The notes under the pieces are model-generated. The model saw only the letters and a list, made by a program, of their open reading frames with translations. It had not been told where the DNA came from and did not search any database. From Desulfovibrio sp. (GTDB taxonomy: Bacteria; Desulfobacterota; Desulfovibrionia; Desulfovibrionales; Desulfovibrionaceae): 64,000 nt of DNA. Shown here in pieces: positions 1 through 9,780 of the stretch (within the stretch, counting starts at the first letter, position 1; each line of letters starts with the position of its first letter). The position numbers were made by a program, and so were the translations under genes. The stretch is from assembly GCA_030145055.1 (NCBI GenBank), contig JAQYWK010000003.1:620001-684000 (forward strand), given 5' to 3'.

Positions 1-5
1 AAATT

Positions 6-1166
6 ATGAAAAAGATCATAATTTCAATGGCAGCAATAGCGGCAATGCTTTTCGCTTCCACAGCTTTCGCGACAGTTAAAGTCGGTGTACTTTCCGACCT
101 TACAGGACCAACCTCCAGCGTAGGAGTTCCTTACGCCCAGGGCATTAAAGATTGTGTTGCATACGTTAACGCCAATGGCGGAATCGATGGCGACAAAATA
201 GAACTGATTCAGGTCGATTACGCTTACAACGTTCAGCAGGCACTTTCTGCATATAAACGTTTCAAATCCGCTGGCATAGTTGCTCTTCAGGGTTGGGGAA
301 CAGGCGACACCGAAGCTCTGGTACGTTTTGTCAAACGTGACAAAATTCCCGTATTTTCTGCTTCCTACTCAGCTCATCTCATGGACCCATCCAAAGCTCC
401 TTACAACTTCACAGTAGCACCTGATTACTCCACACAGGGACGTGCAGGTTTGAAGTACATTAAAGATACATGGAAAGAAGCACGCGCTCCGCGCATCGCT
501 TTTGTTTACCCAGATAAACCATACGGCCACACTCCTCTTCCAGCTATGAAAGAATATGCTGTAGAGCTTGGTTTTGAAGTAACAGGCGACGAAACTCTTG
601 ACCTTAAAGCGATGGACGCAACTCCTCAGATTCTCGGCCTGAAAAAGCAAAAAGCTGACTTCGTATGGGTTGGCGGAACGACTCCTTCCACAGCGGTACT
701 GATGAAAGACGCTAAAAAGCTCGGTTTCGCGGGTAAGTTCCTCGTAAATATCTGGGGAAATGACGAAAACCTTGCCAAAATGGCCGGACCTGCCTGTGAA
801 GGAAATCTCGGAATTCAGGCTGCGTCTGTTTACGGACAGGACGTTCCCGGCATGAAGATGATTGAAGACGAAACCAAAGGTAAGCCTCAGATGACTCATT
901 ACATGCGCGGATTTGTATCCGGCATGGTTATGGTCGAAGGCATGAAAAAGGCAAAAGCTAATGGAAACCTAACGGGTGAAGGCATTAAAGACGCACTTGA
1001 AACAATGCGTAATTACGATCCAATGGGACTTGCTCCGGCAATCAGCTACTACCCAGAAGATCACAGGCCAAGCATGGCTGTTAACGTCTGTACTGTTAAA
1101 GACGGTAAACTTGAGTACTTGGAAACGGTTTCTTTGCCTCGCGACAACAAGTGGCTCGGCAAATAA
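6..1166 (+). CDS. ABC transporter substrate-binding protein, branched-chain amino acid (LivJ) type
   Basis: Periplasmic binding protein of the Peripla_BP_6 (LivJ-like) family, about 386 residues, which is the usual length. Residues 1-22 are a clear Sec signal peptide (basic MKK start, alanine-rich core, cleavage after AFA). The mature protein opens with the typical VKVGVLSDLTGPTSSVG strand and loop. The next gene encodes a LivF-type ATPase, so this is the tail of a high-affinity amphipathic-compound uptake operon whose permeases and second ATPase should lie left of the window. A phenylacetate-CoA-ligase-like gene follows, so the ligand could be an aromatic acid or an amino acid; the sequence does not settle this. 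The start is ATG at 6; the upstream ribosome site is cut by the window edge. Confidence 0.9.
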   Translation: MKKIIISMAAIAAMLFASTAFATVKVGVLSDLTGPTSSVGVPYAQGIKDCVAYVNANGGIDGDKIELIQVDYAYNVQQALSAYKRFKSAGIVALQGWGTGDTEALVRFVKRDKIPVFSASYSAHLMDPSKAPYNFTVAPDYSTQGRAGLKYIKDTWKEARAPRIAFVYPDKPYGHTPLPAMKEYAVELGFEVTGDETLDLKAMDATPQILGLKKQKADFVWVGGTTPSTAVLMKDAKKLGFAGKFLVNIWGNDENLAKMAGPACEGNLGIQAASVYGQDVPGMKMIEDETKGKPQMTHYMRGFVSGMVMVEGMKKAKANGNLTGEGIKDALETMRNYDPMGLAPAISYYPEDHRPSMAVNVCTVKDGKLEYLETVSLPRDNKWLGK

Positions 1167-1197
1167 TATAGAATTGATACTGACATAGATATGAACA

Positions 1198-1223
1198 ATC
1201 GGGAGGGTTATTGCCCTCCTGAT
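1198..1223 (+). other. intercistronic stem-loop between binding protein and ATPase genes
   Basis: A 10-bp stem (arms 1198-1207 and 1214-1223, one G-U pair) closes a 6-nt loop between the two genes. No T-run follows, so it is more likely an mRNA 3'-end stabiliser or processing site than a terminator. Such hairpins commonly keep binding-protein mRNA more abundant than that of the downstream ATPase. Confidence 0.55.
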
Positions 1224-1244
1224 TATCCAAGGTAAGGAAAATAT

Positions 1245-2042
1245 ATGAGTCTGCTAAACGTTCAAAATCTCGAAGTCGTATACAACGATGTTGTTTTGGT
1301 TTTGAAAGGTCTTTCGTTAAATGTCGAAAAGGGCAGTATTACAACTCTGCTTGGCGCAAACGGCGCGGGTAAATCCACCACACTGAAAGCTATCTCCGGC
1401 CTATTAGAGGGCGAAGACGGCAAGGCTACATCCGGTACAATTCTCTATAAGGGAAAACCGATGAGCAGCAAAAGCCCCGAAAAAACAGTGCGCCAAGGAA
1501 TTTTTCAGGTAATGGAAGGACGCCGCATTTTTGAAGATCTCACAGTTGAGGAAAATCTTCGTTGCGGAGCCTACACCCAGCCTGCCAAAAACTTTTCAAC
1601 TAACCTTGAAAAAGTTTACACATATTTCCCGAGACTGCGCGAACGCAGAACACAGCTTGCAGGATACATGTCCGGCGGAGAACAGCAGATGCTGGCTATC
1701 GGCAGATCTGTAATGGCATGTCCTGAGCTACTGTTACTCGATGAGCCATCGCTCGGACTAGCCCCGCTTCTGGTAGAAGAAATTTTTGATATCGTTAAAA
1801 AAATTAATAAAGAAGAAGGCGTAACCGTCCTTCTGGTCGAACAGAATGCCCGCATGGCCCTGTCCCTAGCCGATTACGGTTACATAATGGAAAATGGCCG
1901 AATTGTTATGGACGGCAAGGGTTCAGAACTATTACATAACCCAGATGTTCAAGAATTCTACCTAGGCCTATCCCACGGCGGAGAAAAACGTAGCTACCGC
2001 GACGTAAAACACTATCGCCGTCGAAAACGCTGGCTTGGTTAA
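1245..2042 (+). CDS. livF: ABC transporter ATP-binding protein, LivF type
   Basis: Cytoplasmic ATPase of the branched-chain amino acid ABC importer family, 265 residues. It has Walker A GANGAGKST near residue 37, signature MSGGEQQML near residue 143, Walker B LLLLDEPS near residue 163 and an H-loop-region VEQNA. LivF-specific features such as VMEGRRIFEDLTVEENL are present. The C-terminus carries a basic tail (YRDVKHYRRRKRW) longer than in most LivF proteins. It lies 78 nt after the binding-protein gene and is preceded by a good ribosome site (AAGGAA). It probably works with LivHMG-like subunits encoded upstream of the window. Confidence 0.93.
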   Translation: MSLLNVQNLEVVYNDVVLVLKGLSLNVEKGSITTLLGANGAGKSTTLKAISGLLEGEDGKATSGTILYKGKPMSSKSPEKTVRQGIFQVMEGRRIFEDLTVEENLRCGAYTQPAKNFSTNLEKVYTYFPRLRERRTQLAGYMSGGEQQMLAIGRSVMACPELLLLDEPSLGLAPLLVEEIFDIVKKINKEEGVTVLLVEQNARMALSLADYGYIMENGRIVMDGKGSELLHNPDVQEFYLGLSHGGEKRSYRDVKHYRRRKRWLG

Positions 2043-2108
2043 TATAGCCGAAGGCGAAATCACCTATTCTTAATATTAGCAAATAGACCCAAAGACGAGG
2101 ATTAACTA

Positions 2109-3365
2109 ATGGATAGATCAAACGGAATTTATGATCAGGTCGAGCAGGATACACCAGAAGCTCGTGCGGCTAGACAGCTTGATAAAGTACAGACTGTAAT
2201 CGCTACGGCGATGAAATCCTCCGGTGAATTTAAAGCTCGTATGAAAGCGGCCGGACTTTGTGCCAAAGACATAAAAGACCTTGATAGTTTTTCCAGAATC
2301 CCTGTTCTTCGCAAAAAAGAACTGCTCGGACTGCAACAGGATAAAGGGCTCGACTGGCTTCTTACTGCCGCTCCTGGTGAGCTTAGTAGGATATATCAGT
2401 CACCGGGTCCTTTGTTTGATCCTGAGGGACGCGAAAAGGACTATTGGGGTTGGACAGAAGGTTTCTATGCGGCAGGTTTCCGTCCGGGCGATCTGGTTCA
2501 GATGACATTTAGTTATCACCTTACTCCTGCGGGATTGATGCTTGAAGAGCCTTTGCGCGAAATTGGCTGTGCTGTTATTCCTGCTGGCCCCGGTAATACT
2601 ACTGTTCAGTCACAGCTAATGACCTCGCTTCCTGTTACTGGATTTGTGGGCATGACTAGTTTCCTTAAAGTCATTGCGGATAAAGCTAGTGCGGCGGGAA
2701 TGGACCTTAAAAAAGATTTCAATCTGGACGTTGCATTTGTTGCGGCAGAAAGACTCCCTGAATCCTTACGTACAGAAGTTGAAGAGGCTTTCGGTATGAA
2801 GGTTAGACAGGGTTACGGCACAGCTGATGTTGGGTGCCTTGCTTACGAATGTTTGGAACTTGGCGGGATGCATGTATCCAGCCGTTGCTATGTAGAAATT
2901 TGTGATCCGCAAACGGGAAGCCCACTACCCATGGGCGAAATGGGCGAGGTTGTAGTTACCCCATATACTCTTTCATACCCGCTAATCCGTTTCGGTACAG
3001 GCGACCTATCACGCATGGTTGATACGCCATGTGCGTGTGGCAGAACCGCTCCAAAGCTTGCCGGAATTCTCGGCCGCGTGGACGATACAGCCAAGGTCAA
3101 AGGGCAGTTCATATACCCCGCACAGGTTGCGCAGGTAGTTGCAAAGTTCCCACAGATTGAAAAGCATCAGATAGTAATTACCAACGAAGACGACCGCGAT
3201 CTCCTGACTTTGAAACTACAGTTAAGTGCGCCTCTAGATGAAAGCGTATTTGTTCCAGCATTTCAAGAAATGGTAAAACTTAGACCTGCTCTAGATCTGC
3301 TTAAAAACAGTGATCAAATTGAAGACGGAGCCGCCCCGCTCGTTGACCTTAGAACATACGAGTAA
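2109..3365 (+). CDS. phenylacetate-CoA ligase-like adenylate-forming enzyme
   Basis: A 418-residue acyl-adenylating enzyme of the phenylacetate-CoA ligase (PaaK) group, which activates an aromatic or related carboxylic acid with ATP and CoA. PaaK-type landmarks are the N-terminal region with FSRIPVLRKKEL, a YGTADVGCLAYEC segment in the core, and the C-terminal GRVDDTAKVKGQFIYP segment, where the catalytic hinge of the family lies. The YQSPG segment replaces the usual SSGTTG-type phosphate loop (seen here as RIYQSPGPLFDP), an unusual variation, so the substrate may differ from phenylacetate. It follows the LivJ/LivF genes, an arrangement that suggests uptake and activation of the same compound. 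About 66 nt separate it from livF. Confidence 0.75.
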   Translation: MDRSNGIYDQVEQDTPEARAARQLDKVQTVIATAMKSSGEFKARMKAAGLCAKDIKDLDSFSRIPVLRKKELLGLQQDKGLDWLLTAAPGELSRIYQSPGPLFDPEGREKDYWGWTEGFYAAGFRPGDLVQMTFSYHLTPAGLMLEEPLREIGCAVIPAGPGNTTVQSQLMTSLPVTGFVGMTSFLKVIADKASAAGMDLKKDFNLDVAFVAAERLPESLRTEVEEAFGMKVRQGYGTADVGCLAYECLELGGMHVSSRCYVEICDPQTGSPLPMGEMGEVVVTPYTLSYPLIRFGTGDLSRMVDTPCACGRTAPKLAGILGRVDDTAKVKGQFIYPAQVAQVVAKFPQIEKHQIVITNEDDRDLLTLKLQLSAPLDESVFVPAFQEMVKLRPALDLLKNSDQIEDGAAPLVDLRTYE

Positions 3366-3470
3366 ACCTAGAACTTCGCAGTTGCAACTTTAGTTGCAGC
3401 GATATACTATTAGTTTGGTTTGGCTCAGCTTGAAAGAGATATAAGTTTGCTAATCCCACGTAAGGACAGG

Positions 3471-4889
3471 ATGAAGAAGAGTACTTTCCCAAAGAATCCC
3501 GTACTACTCGTTGATGACGAGGAAACATGGTTGCGCTCATTTTCACTGGCCTTAAAGTCAGCGGGAATTGATAATATTCTGTGTTGCAACGATAGCCGCG
3601 AAGTGGCCGCCATTTTGGAAACCACTGACGTGGAGGTCATTGCCGCGGATCTCTCCATGCCTAACGTCAGCGGGGAAGATCTTATTCAACTTGTATCCGC
3701 CAGCCATCCTGAGATACCTATCCTTGTTATCACTGGAATGAGTCAGGTGGAAACGGCTGTTCAGTGCTTAAAGCTCGGCGCGTTCGATTTCTTTGTGAAG
3801 ACGTACGACAAGAGCAGCCTTGTTTCCGGTATTCGCCACGCTATTCAGATTCGCGAACTTAAGCGCGAAAATACCAGCCTGCGCTCACGCTTTCTTGATG
3901 ACAAGCTTGAACACCCCGAAGCATTCGATCATATCATCACTGACAGCATGAATATGCGGTCCATCTTCAAATATATTGAAGCCATTGCAGATTCATCTAA
4001 GCCAGTGCTTATTACTGGCGAAAGCGGAGTAGGCAAGGAGCTTATTTCCGGCGCGATCCATAAAGTAAGCGGCAAAAGCGGAGATTTCGTCCCCGTAAAC
4101 GTAGCCGGACTTGATGATAATATTTTTGCGGACACCCTCTTCGGGCACAAAAAAGGTGCTTTTACCGGGGCGGATAAAGCTCGCTCGGGGCTGGTTGTTA
4201 ACGCCGCTGGTGGAACGCTGTTTCTAGATGAAATTGGTGATCTAGCCCACGCGTCGCAGCTCAAACTCCTACGCTTAGTTCAGGAACGCGAATACATGCC
4301 CATCGGCTCGGATCTCACCCGAAAAACCGATGCACGCATTATTGCCGCCACCAACATTGCGCCCGATACCCTGAACGAAGGACAAAAATTCCGTAGCGAC
4401 CTTTATTACAGGCTTAAAGCTCATCACGTTCACATTCCTCCGCTTCGTGAGCGCAAGGAAGATATACCCATTCTGGTGGACTATTTTCTGAGTACAGCAT
4501 GCAAGGATGAAACGCGCAGAAAGCCCGAAATTCCAGCAAATCTTATCGAGCTACTGACAGCTTACGACTTCCCCGGAAATATTCGAGAACTCCATTTTTT
4601 GATTCTTGATGCGCTCAGTTGCACAGATGACCTTAAACTTAACATCGAAAGAATTCAGCAACACATCGGCTCCACATCAGCTCAGCAGCAAACTGAAAAA
4701 AATGAAGTTCTTGAAAAAGTAGCCTTCGGAAAGACTCTGCCTACGCTAAAAGAAGTATGTGAGGAATTAGTTAAAGAGACCATGCGCCGTACCGACAACA
4801 ATCAAACAACGTCGGCTTCAATACTCGGAGTTTCAAGACAGGCGCTGAATAAACGTTTAAATAAAATGAAAATGAAAGAAGAAGAATAA
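3471..4889 (+). CDS. sigma-54-dependent response regulator (NtrC family)
   Basis: About 472 residues: an N-terminal receiver domain (VLLVDDEE acidic pocket; phosphoacceptor Asp in IAADLSMP; conserved Lys in FFVKTYD), a central AAA+ sigma-54 activator domain (Walker A TGESGVGKE, GAFTGAD loop that contacts sigma-54, GGTLFLDEIGDL Walker B), and a C-terminal Fis-type helix-turn-helix (ASILGVSRQALNKRL). I chose ATG 3471 because AAGGACAGG lies just upstream; an in-frame TTG at 3420 would add 17 residues without homology to receiver domains. It is followed 24 nt later by its probable partner kinase. Regulated genes are unknown; the upstream transporter/ligase operon is the simplest candidate. Confidence 0.92.
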   Translation: MKKSTFPKNPVLLVDDEETWLRSFSLALKSAGIDNILCCNDSREVAAILETTDVEVIAADLSMPNVSGEDLIQLVSASHPEIPILVITGMSQVETAVQCLKLGAFDFFVKTYDKSSLVSGIRHAIQIRELKRENTSLRSRFLDDKLEHPEAFDHIITDSMNMRSIFKYIEAIADSSKPVLITGESGVGKELISGAIHKVSGKSGDFVPVNVAGLDDNIFADTLFGHKKGAFTGADKARSGLVVNAAGGTLFLDEIGDLAHASQLKLLRLVQEREYMPIGSDLTRKTDARIIAATNIAPDTLNEGQKFRSDLYYRLKAHHVHIPPLRERKEDIPILVDYFLSTACKDETRRKPEIPANLIELLTAYDFPGNIRELHFLILDALSCTDDLKLNIERIQQHIGSTSAQQQTEKNEVLEKVAFGKTLPTLKEVCEELVKETMRRTDNNQTTSASILGVSRQALNKRLNKMKMKEEE

Positions 4890-4913
4890 GAATAAAAGAT
4901 ACACAAGGTGAAT

Positions 4914-6524
4914 ATGGGACTTGATAAAGACCATCCTGACAACCGCATCCAGACTCTGGAAAAGAAAAATTCTAAGCTCCAAAAGGAACTGAAAGAACTA
5001 CGCGCGCTAATTGATGCCCCGCGCAACGTAATGCAATTTTCCTTTGATCATTCCTACCGCTACATCACATTCAATCAAGCTCACTACGAATTCGTAAAAC
5101 ACAACTGGCACGTCGAAATATACGCAGGCATGAACGTGCTGGCCATATTCACCGACACCAAAGAAATCGAGTCTGCGCGAAACCATTTCAATAGAGTGTT
5201 GCAAGGTGAATCATATATCCTTAAGCGTACATACAAGCGGCGCAAAGGCGAGACGAAATATTACGAAAACACATATGTTCCTATAATTGAAAACGGCAAA
5301 ATTGTAGCTGGAACAGTCTCGGCACATGACATTACAGAATGGAACGAAAAGGAAGAACAAGGCCGTAAATATAGAGCTATTTTTGATAAAGCTCTTGAGG
5401 GAATCTACCGTTCCACAGTTCAAGGTAGGTTTATAGAAGCTAATAATGAGATGGCACGAATTCTTGGCTATGAATCTCCTGACGAATTAATGTCATCCAT
5501 TACCAACATCAGCTCTCAGCTCTACTGTGACCCTGTTGACCGTGACGATGTTTTTTCCATTCTGCGTAGCGAAGACGTCGTGAAAGATTTCGAGACCCGC
5601 ATGTTCCGCAAAGACGGCTCTCCTATATGGGTGGAGTTCAACGCCCGCTGCGAGAAAAATAAAGACGGACATACTCTCTATGTAGAAGGAAAGCTGACCG
5701 ACATAACAGCCAGAAAAGAAATAGAACAGCGGCGGCAACAAATGATGCAGGCAGAAAAAATGGCCTCGCTCGGAGTTCTAGTCGCCGGAGTGGCTCACGA
5801 AATCAACAACCCGAACAGCTATCTGACGTTAAATTTACCTCTACTTAAAGATGTCTGGAACGATGCGCAGGGAATACTTGACGAGTTCAGTGAAGAGAAC
5901 GGAGATTTCGTTCTTGGCGGACTGGAATATTCAGAACTCCGCAACCATCTGCCTTACCTTCTCAAAGAAATGATAGAGGGCGCGTCCCGTATTAAGGACA
6001 TTGTTTCACGGCTTAAAGACTACTCCCGCCAAAACCCTGAAGACGGGCGCGAATATATTAATCTTAATGACGTGGTAAAAGGAGCACTTACCTTTGTTCG
6101 CCACAAAATTAAAAATTCTGCCAGGAATTTCGAACTTATCCTGCCGGAAGAAAGTCCAACAGTTGAAGCCAATCCCCAGTTGCTCATTCAGGTTCTTATT
6201 AACATTATTGTAAATAGTTGTGAAGCACTGCCCAAAACTGACGGACATCTCACCGTTACGGTGAAGACCTGTCATGATGAAAATTTAGATAAAAAATTCG
6301 CGTGTATTATTGTGCAGGATAACGGAAGCGGAATACTTGCTCAAAACATTAAATATATTGAAGACCCCTTCTTCACCACAAAAAGAGATTCAGGTGGAAC
6401 AGGCCTCGGACTATCTATATCGTCAAGCATAATGAAAGAACATGACGGACTTCTAAGGTTTTCTTCAAGCCCGGACAAGGGAACAAGCGTTACCATGGAG
6501 TTACCAGCGGTAGCGGTTCTGTAA
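4914..6524 (+). CDS. soluble PAS-domain sensor histidine kinase
   Basis: About 536 residues without membrane segments, so a cytoplasmic kinase. A short coiled coil (residues about 8-30) precedes two PAS domains (about 35-140 and 150-270, the second ending LTDITARKEIEQ). Then come the HisKA phosphoacceptor (VAGVAHEINNPNSYL) and a HATPase_c domain with N-box (LINIIVNSCEAL), G1 (VQDNGSGI) and G2 (GGTGLGLSIS). The start at ATG 4914 is preferred over GTG 4908 because of spacing from AAGG. It sits directly behind the sigma-54 response regulator and most likely phosphorylates it. Intracellular redox or metabolite sensing through PAS is inferred. Confidence 0.92.
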   Translation: MGLDKDHPDNRIQTLEKKNSKLQKELKELRALIDAPRNVMQFSFDHSYRYITFNQAHYEFVKHNWHVEIYAGMNVLAIFTDTKEIESARNHFNRVLQGESYILKRTYKRRKGETKYYENTYVPIIENGKIVAGTVSAHDITEWNEKEEQGRKYRAIFDKALEGIYRSTVQGRFIEANNEMARILGYESPDELMSSITNISSQLYCDPVDRDDVFSILRSEDVVKDFETRMFRKDGSPIWVEFNARCEKNKDGHTLYVEGKLTDITARKEIEQRRQQMMQAEKMASLGVLVAGVAHEINNPNSYLTLNLPLLKDVWNDAQGILDEFSEENGDFVLGGLEYSELRNHLPYLLKEMIEGASRIKDIVSRLKDYSRQNPEDGREYINLNDVVKGALTFVRHKIKNSARNFELILPEESPTVEANPQLLIQVLINIIVNSCEALPKTDGHLTVTVKTCHDENLDKKFACIIVQDNGSGILAQNIKYIEDPFFTTKRDSGGTGLGLSISSSIMKEHDGLLRFSSSPDKGTSVTMELPAVAVL

Positions 6525-6676
6525 CAACCACAGAGGGGAAATCCGACCTTTACGGTGTAGAATTATTTTAATTTTCACAGATTATCCACATAGACACCTA
6601 CTGACCGCGATGGTATGTCTTAATAACTAGATTTCCGCCCTTACGTAAAATATTTTCCTATTGGAGCTGCCCACGT

Positions 6677-8239
6677 ATGGATATTAATATAGGTGCAATT
6701 CTCATCAACAACGGATTGATCTGCTTTACGCTAGGTCTTGTTATGATGCTCTTTGCGGTTTTCCATAAACGATACAACGGGTTTGTCCTAATCAGCTCAG
6801 CCTACTTTTGTCTAAGCATAGCCTTTGCCCTTTCCGCAACCAGACCATTTCTACCTGAACTATCAATTATAGCAGCCTACACTCTTAGCTCAGCTACTCT
6901 GCTCTTAATATACATCGGCATAGAACGCTTTAGAGAACATGAACCTAAACTTCTCAAATATTCACTATTCCCCCTTTGCGCGTCCTTTTTATCCTCCTCT
7001 GTTTTTACATTTATTTTTCCGAATATAAAAGCATGTGACACTATATTCTCTTTGTTAGTATTGGCACAGTTAGCAACTTGCATATGGGCAACATTACGCA
7101 ATGCCAAAGCATTTAAGAGCTACCAATTCATGCTTACTGCAGCTTTTGCTCTAGTAATGTTATCCTTTACCTACAAAACTTATACTACATTCACCTCTCC
7201 TATAGACATTCATAATTTTCAATCAGCATGGCCTTACGGGTCTCATATGCAAGCTTATCCTGTCACATTTATACTCTCAGCTTTTGCCTTCATTTGGGGC
7301 AGTGTAGAACGGGCTGAGATTGAAAAAGATAAACATGCCAAAGAGCTAGAAAAAAATTACCACTTCATGGACGTGCTGTTAGATGCTATTCCACTACCAG
7401 TCTTTCACAAAGACACTGACTTGCGCTACCGAACAATTAATAAGTCTTTTTGCGAAGTACTAGGCCTTCCAAAAGAGAAAATTATCGGGAAAACGACCAT
7501 GGAAGTTATTCCAAACAAAGTCGTGGACCTTAGCAAGGCTTTTGATCTTCGTGTACTGAAAACAGGCGAAGAGCAAGAATATGAAACAGCATTTCCATTT
7601 CCGGACAGCCTGCAACATGAAATTCAAGTTAAAAAGAGTGCTTTTTTTGACTCATCTGGCAATATTTCTGGAATAGTAGGAGCGTTCACAGACATAACTG
7701 AGCGCAAAATATATGAATCCAAAATCAAATATCTTGCTTTACATGACCAGGTAACAGGTCTTCCTAACCGCAACATGTTTTACGCACAGCTAAAAAGGTC
7801 TATAGCGATGGCCAAGCGAAACAACTACACACTGGCCCTTTTGTACATTGACCTAGATGGATTCAAAACGGTCAACGACACATGCGGTCATGATGCTGGA
7901 GACACCTTGCTGAGAAGTATAGGGAAAAGACTTATGACCACCATACGCGAGTCCGATACAGCCTGCCGCATCGGGGGTGATGAATTCACAGTCCTGACAG
8001 AGATGTATAATAACCCTGCAGATATTGAAATTGTAGCCGAAAAGCTCAGAAAGGCACTGGCTGAACCTGTAAATTGTGAAGGCAATCTCTGCCAAACAAG
8101 CGCAAGTATCGGTGTAGCCTTGTATCCTCAGGATGCTGAAACTTCACGAGATCTGGTGAAAGCTGCAGATAAAGCTATGTATTTAGCTAAAAAGAAAGGT
8201 AAAAATCAGGTTTGTTTCTTCAACAACCTGGAAGCATAA
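6677..8239 (+). CDS. membrane PAS-GGDEF diguanylate cyclase
   Basis: A 520-residue protein with about seven hydrophobic helices in residues 8-215 (a seven-helix membrane sensor), a PAS domain at about 230-345 ending AFTDITERK, and a GGDEF domain at about 350-515. The active-site motif is intact (IGGDEF) and the domain starts with the usual HDQVTGLPNR. It should make cyclic di-GMP in response to a membrane or periplasmic cue. An RxxD inhibitory site is not evident. The following gene encodes an EAL-HDOD protein and starts 8 nt after this stop, so the two form a signalling pair. Confidence 0.92.
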   Translation: MDINIGAILINNGLICFTLGLVMMLFAVFHKRYNGFVLISSAYFCLSIAFALSATRPFLPELSIIAAYTLSSATLLLIYIGIERFREHEPKLLKYSLFPLCASFLSSSVFTFIFPNIKACDTIFSLLVLAQLATCIWATLRNAKAFKSYQFMLTAAFALVMLSFTYKTYTTFTSPIDIHNFQSAWPYGSHMQAYPVTFILSAFAFIWGSVERAEIEKDKHAKELEKNYHFMDVLLDAIPLPVFHKDTDLRYRTINKSFCEVLGLPKEKIIGKTTMEVIPNKVVDLSKAFDLRVLKTGEEQEYETAFPFPDSLQHEIQVKKSAFFDSSGNISGIVGAFTDITERKIYESKIKYLALHDQVTGLPNRNMFYAQLKRSIAMAKRNNYTLALLYIDLDGFKTVNDTCGHDAGDTLLRSIGKRLMTTIRESDTACRIGGDEFTVLTEMYNNPADIEIVAEKLRKALAEPVNCEGNLCQTSASIGVALYPQDAETSRDLVKAADKAMYLAKKKGKNQVCFFNNLEA

Positions 8240-8247
8240 GTCGAATT

Positions 8248-9507
8248 ATGAGCAATGAAATGACCACAAATAGCAATGAGCATGCGTACAGCAACGCATT
8301 CTATGCACGCCAACCCATTTTCAATCGCATGATGAAAGTATGGGGTTACGAGCTATTCTACCGTCAAAACGAAGAAGTAGATTCAGCCACCTACCTTGAT
8401 GGATTCAAGGCCACCATGGAGGTTATGGCTAGCTTAGCTCTCAGTCCAGATGACAAATTCAAATCCGCTAAAATTGTTATAAATTTCCCAGAACAAGCTA
8501 TTTTGGAAGAGATGCCATTCTCGATGCATCCCCAAAATACAGTAGTGCAATTCACAGACCCGGATGAAGTTTCTTCGGACTTTTTAGAAATGATTCGAAT
8601 CATAAAAGATAGAGGCTACACCGTCTCAATCGACGACTTCTCTGCGCAATATACAAACACAGAATTGTATATGCTTGCGGACATAATGACTCTTAATATC
8701 TCAAAATTAGATACCTCCCACATTTCTCAATACATACAGGCTATTGGAGGTCTTAAGGGGAAATTCCTAGCTAAGAATATTGAATCTGAAGAACAGCTTG
8801 CAAGTCTTAAAAATCTTAATTTTTCCTATTATCAAGGCTACTTTTTCAAACGCCCTAAAACTGAAGTTGTACGTAAAATTTCTTCAAATGAAATGCTACG
8901 TTTCAACCTCATGGAAATGATCAACAACAACGACATTGATTTGAGAGAATTGAGTAGAACCATACAAAAAGACGCATCACTCAGTGCGCGCCTTCTAAGC
9001 TTACTAAACTCTCCAGCATATGGACTGTCGGCTAAGATGTCTTCAATCCAGCAAGCAGTGGTCTATTTGGGTGGAAATCAACTTAGACATTGGCTTCGGG
9101 TCATCCTGCTCACAGATATGAAACAGCCAGGAAAGTCGGCAGAGCTGACAATACTTAGCCTCCAGCGCGCCAGAGTAATGGAATCTCTCAGTAAACTTTC
9201 AGGCGAAGCAGAACCGGACGAGCGGCTATTTTTAGTGGGATTATTCTCACTACTTGACGCAATGCTCGAACTCCCCATGAGCAGAGTCGTACAGTTACTT
9301 TCTGCATTGGATGACACTATTCGCGATACGTTAGACGGCCGCGAAACAAAATTTTGGCCTTGGCTAACCCTTATTGAAGCGATGGAAAACTCTGACTGGA
9401 ACACGGTTGGAGCCATGGCCGCAACCCTGGATTTAGAAGCGTCAGACATAATGAAGTGCTACAAAGAGGCCATGGATTGGTCAAATAAAGTTTTGACTAA
9501 TATGTAA
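8248..9507 (+). CDS. EAL-HDOD signalling protein (YuxH family)
   Basis: About 419 residues: an EAL-like domain (about 10-195) followed by an HDOD domain (about 200-400). The family entry motif ARQPIFNRMMKVWGYELFYR carries YELFYR in place of the catalytic E-A-L signature. Together with the poor conservation of the other metal ligands, this suggests a non-catalytic or c-di-GMP-binding EAL fold, as is usual for YuxH proteins. The HDOD part shows DASLSARLLSLLNSP and QAVVYLGGNQLRHW. Start chosen at ATG 8248; an upstream TTG at 8212 lies within the diguanylate cyclase gene. Adjacent to and probably co-transcribed with that cyclase. Confidence 0.88.
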   Translation: MSNEMTTNSNEHAYSNAFYARQPIFNRMMKVWGYELFYRQNEEVDSATYLDGFKATMEVMASLALSPDDKFKSAKIVINFPEQAILEEMPFSMHPQNTVVQFTDPDEVSSDFLEMIRIIKDRGYTVSIDDFSAQYTNTELYMLADIMTLNISKLDTSHISQYIQAIGGLKGKFLAKNIESEEQLASLKNLNFSYYQGYFFKRPKTEVVRKISSNEMLRFNLMEMINNNDIDLRELSRTIQKDASLSARLLSLLNSPAYGLSAKMSSIQQAVVYLGGNQLRHWLRVILLTDMKQPGKSAELTILSLQRARVMESLSKLSGEAEPDERLFLVGLFSLLDAMLELPMSRVVQLLSALDDTIRDTLDGRETKFWPWLTLIEAMENSDWNTVGAMAATLDLEASDIMKCYKEAMDWSNKVLTNM

Positions 9508-9528
9508 GCTCGGATTTTACCTAAAAAA

Positions 9529-9747
9529 ATGATTCATTACCTAATTTCAATAAAAACATGTTTGCTTCTATTCTGCGCAAGCATTGCCTGCGCAGTAGCC
9601 TTTCGCATAATTGGCTCAACAATCGACCAAGAAGGATTCCTGCATGAACCGTTCGCTCTGATTCCACTAGGGTGGCTATTTTTTATACTGGGACTAATTG
9701 TTGGTGTATTGTGTGTTATTAGGAAGATCTTCCGAAAAAAAGAATAG
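9529..9747 (+). CDS. small two-helix membrane protein, unknown
   Basis: A 72-residue protein with two strong hydrophobic segments (about 4-28 and 41-65) and a basic tail ending RKIFRKKE, the pattern of a small inner-membrane hairpin with a cytosolic C-terminus. I do not recognise a family. It starts 21 nt after the EAL-HDOD gene, on the same strand, but with no strong ribosome site, so expression is uncertain. It may act with the c-di-GMP pair or be unrelated. Confidence 0.5.
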   Translation: MIHYLISIKTCLLLFCASIACAVAFRIIGSTIDQEGFLHEPFALIPLGWLFFILGLIVGVLCVIRKIFRKKE

Positions 9748-9780
9748 CCACAGTCTCGCTATGTGGGCACACAGCAAATC

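Noticed and set aside
9748-9780. Short inverted repeat between the small membrane protein and the pentapeptide gene as a bidirectional terminator
   Set aside because: The stem is short, bulged and without a convincing T-run.
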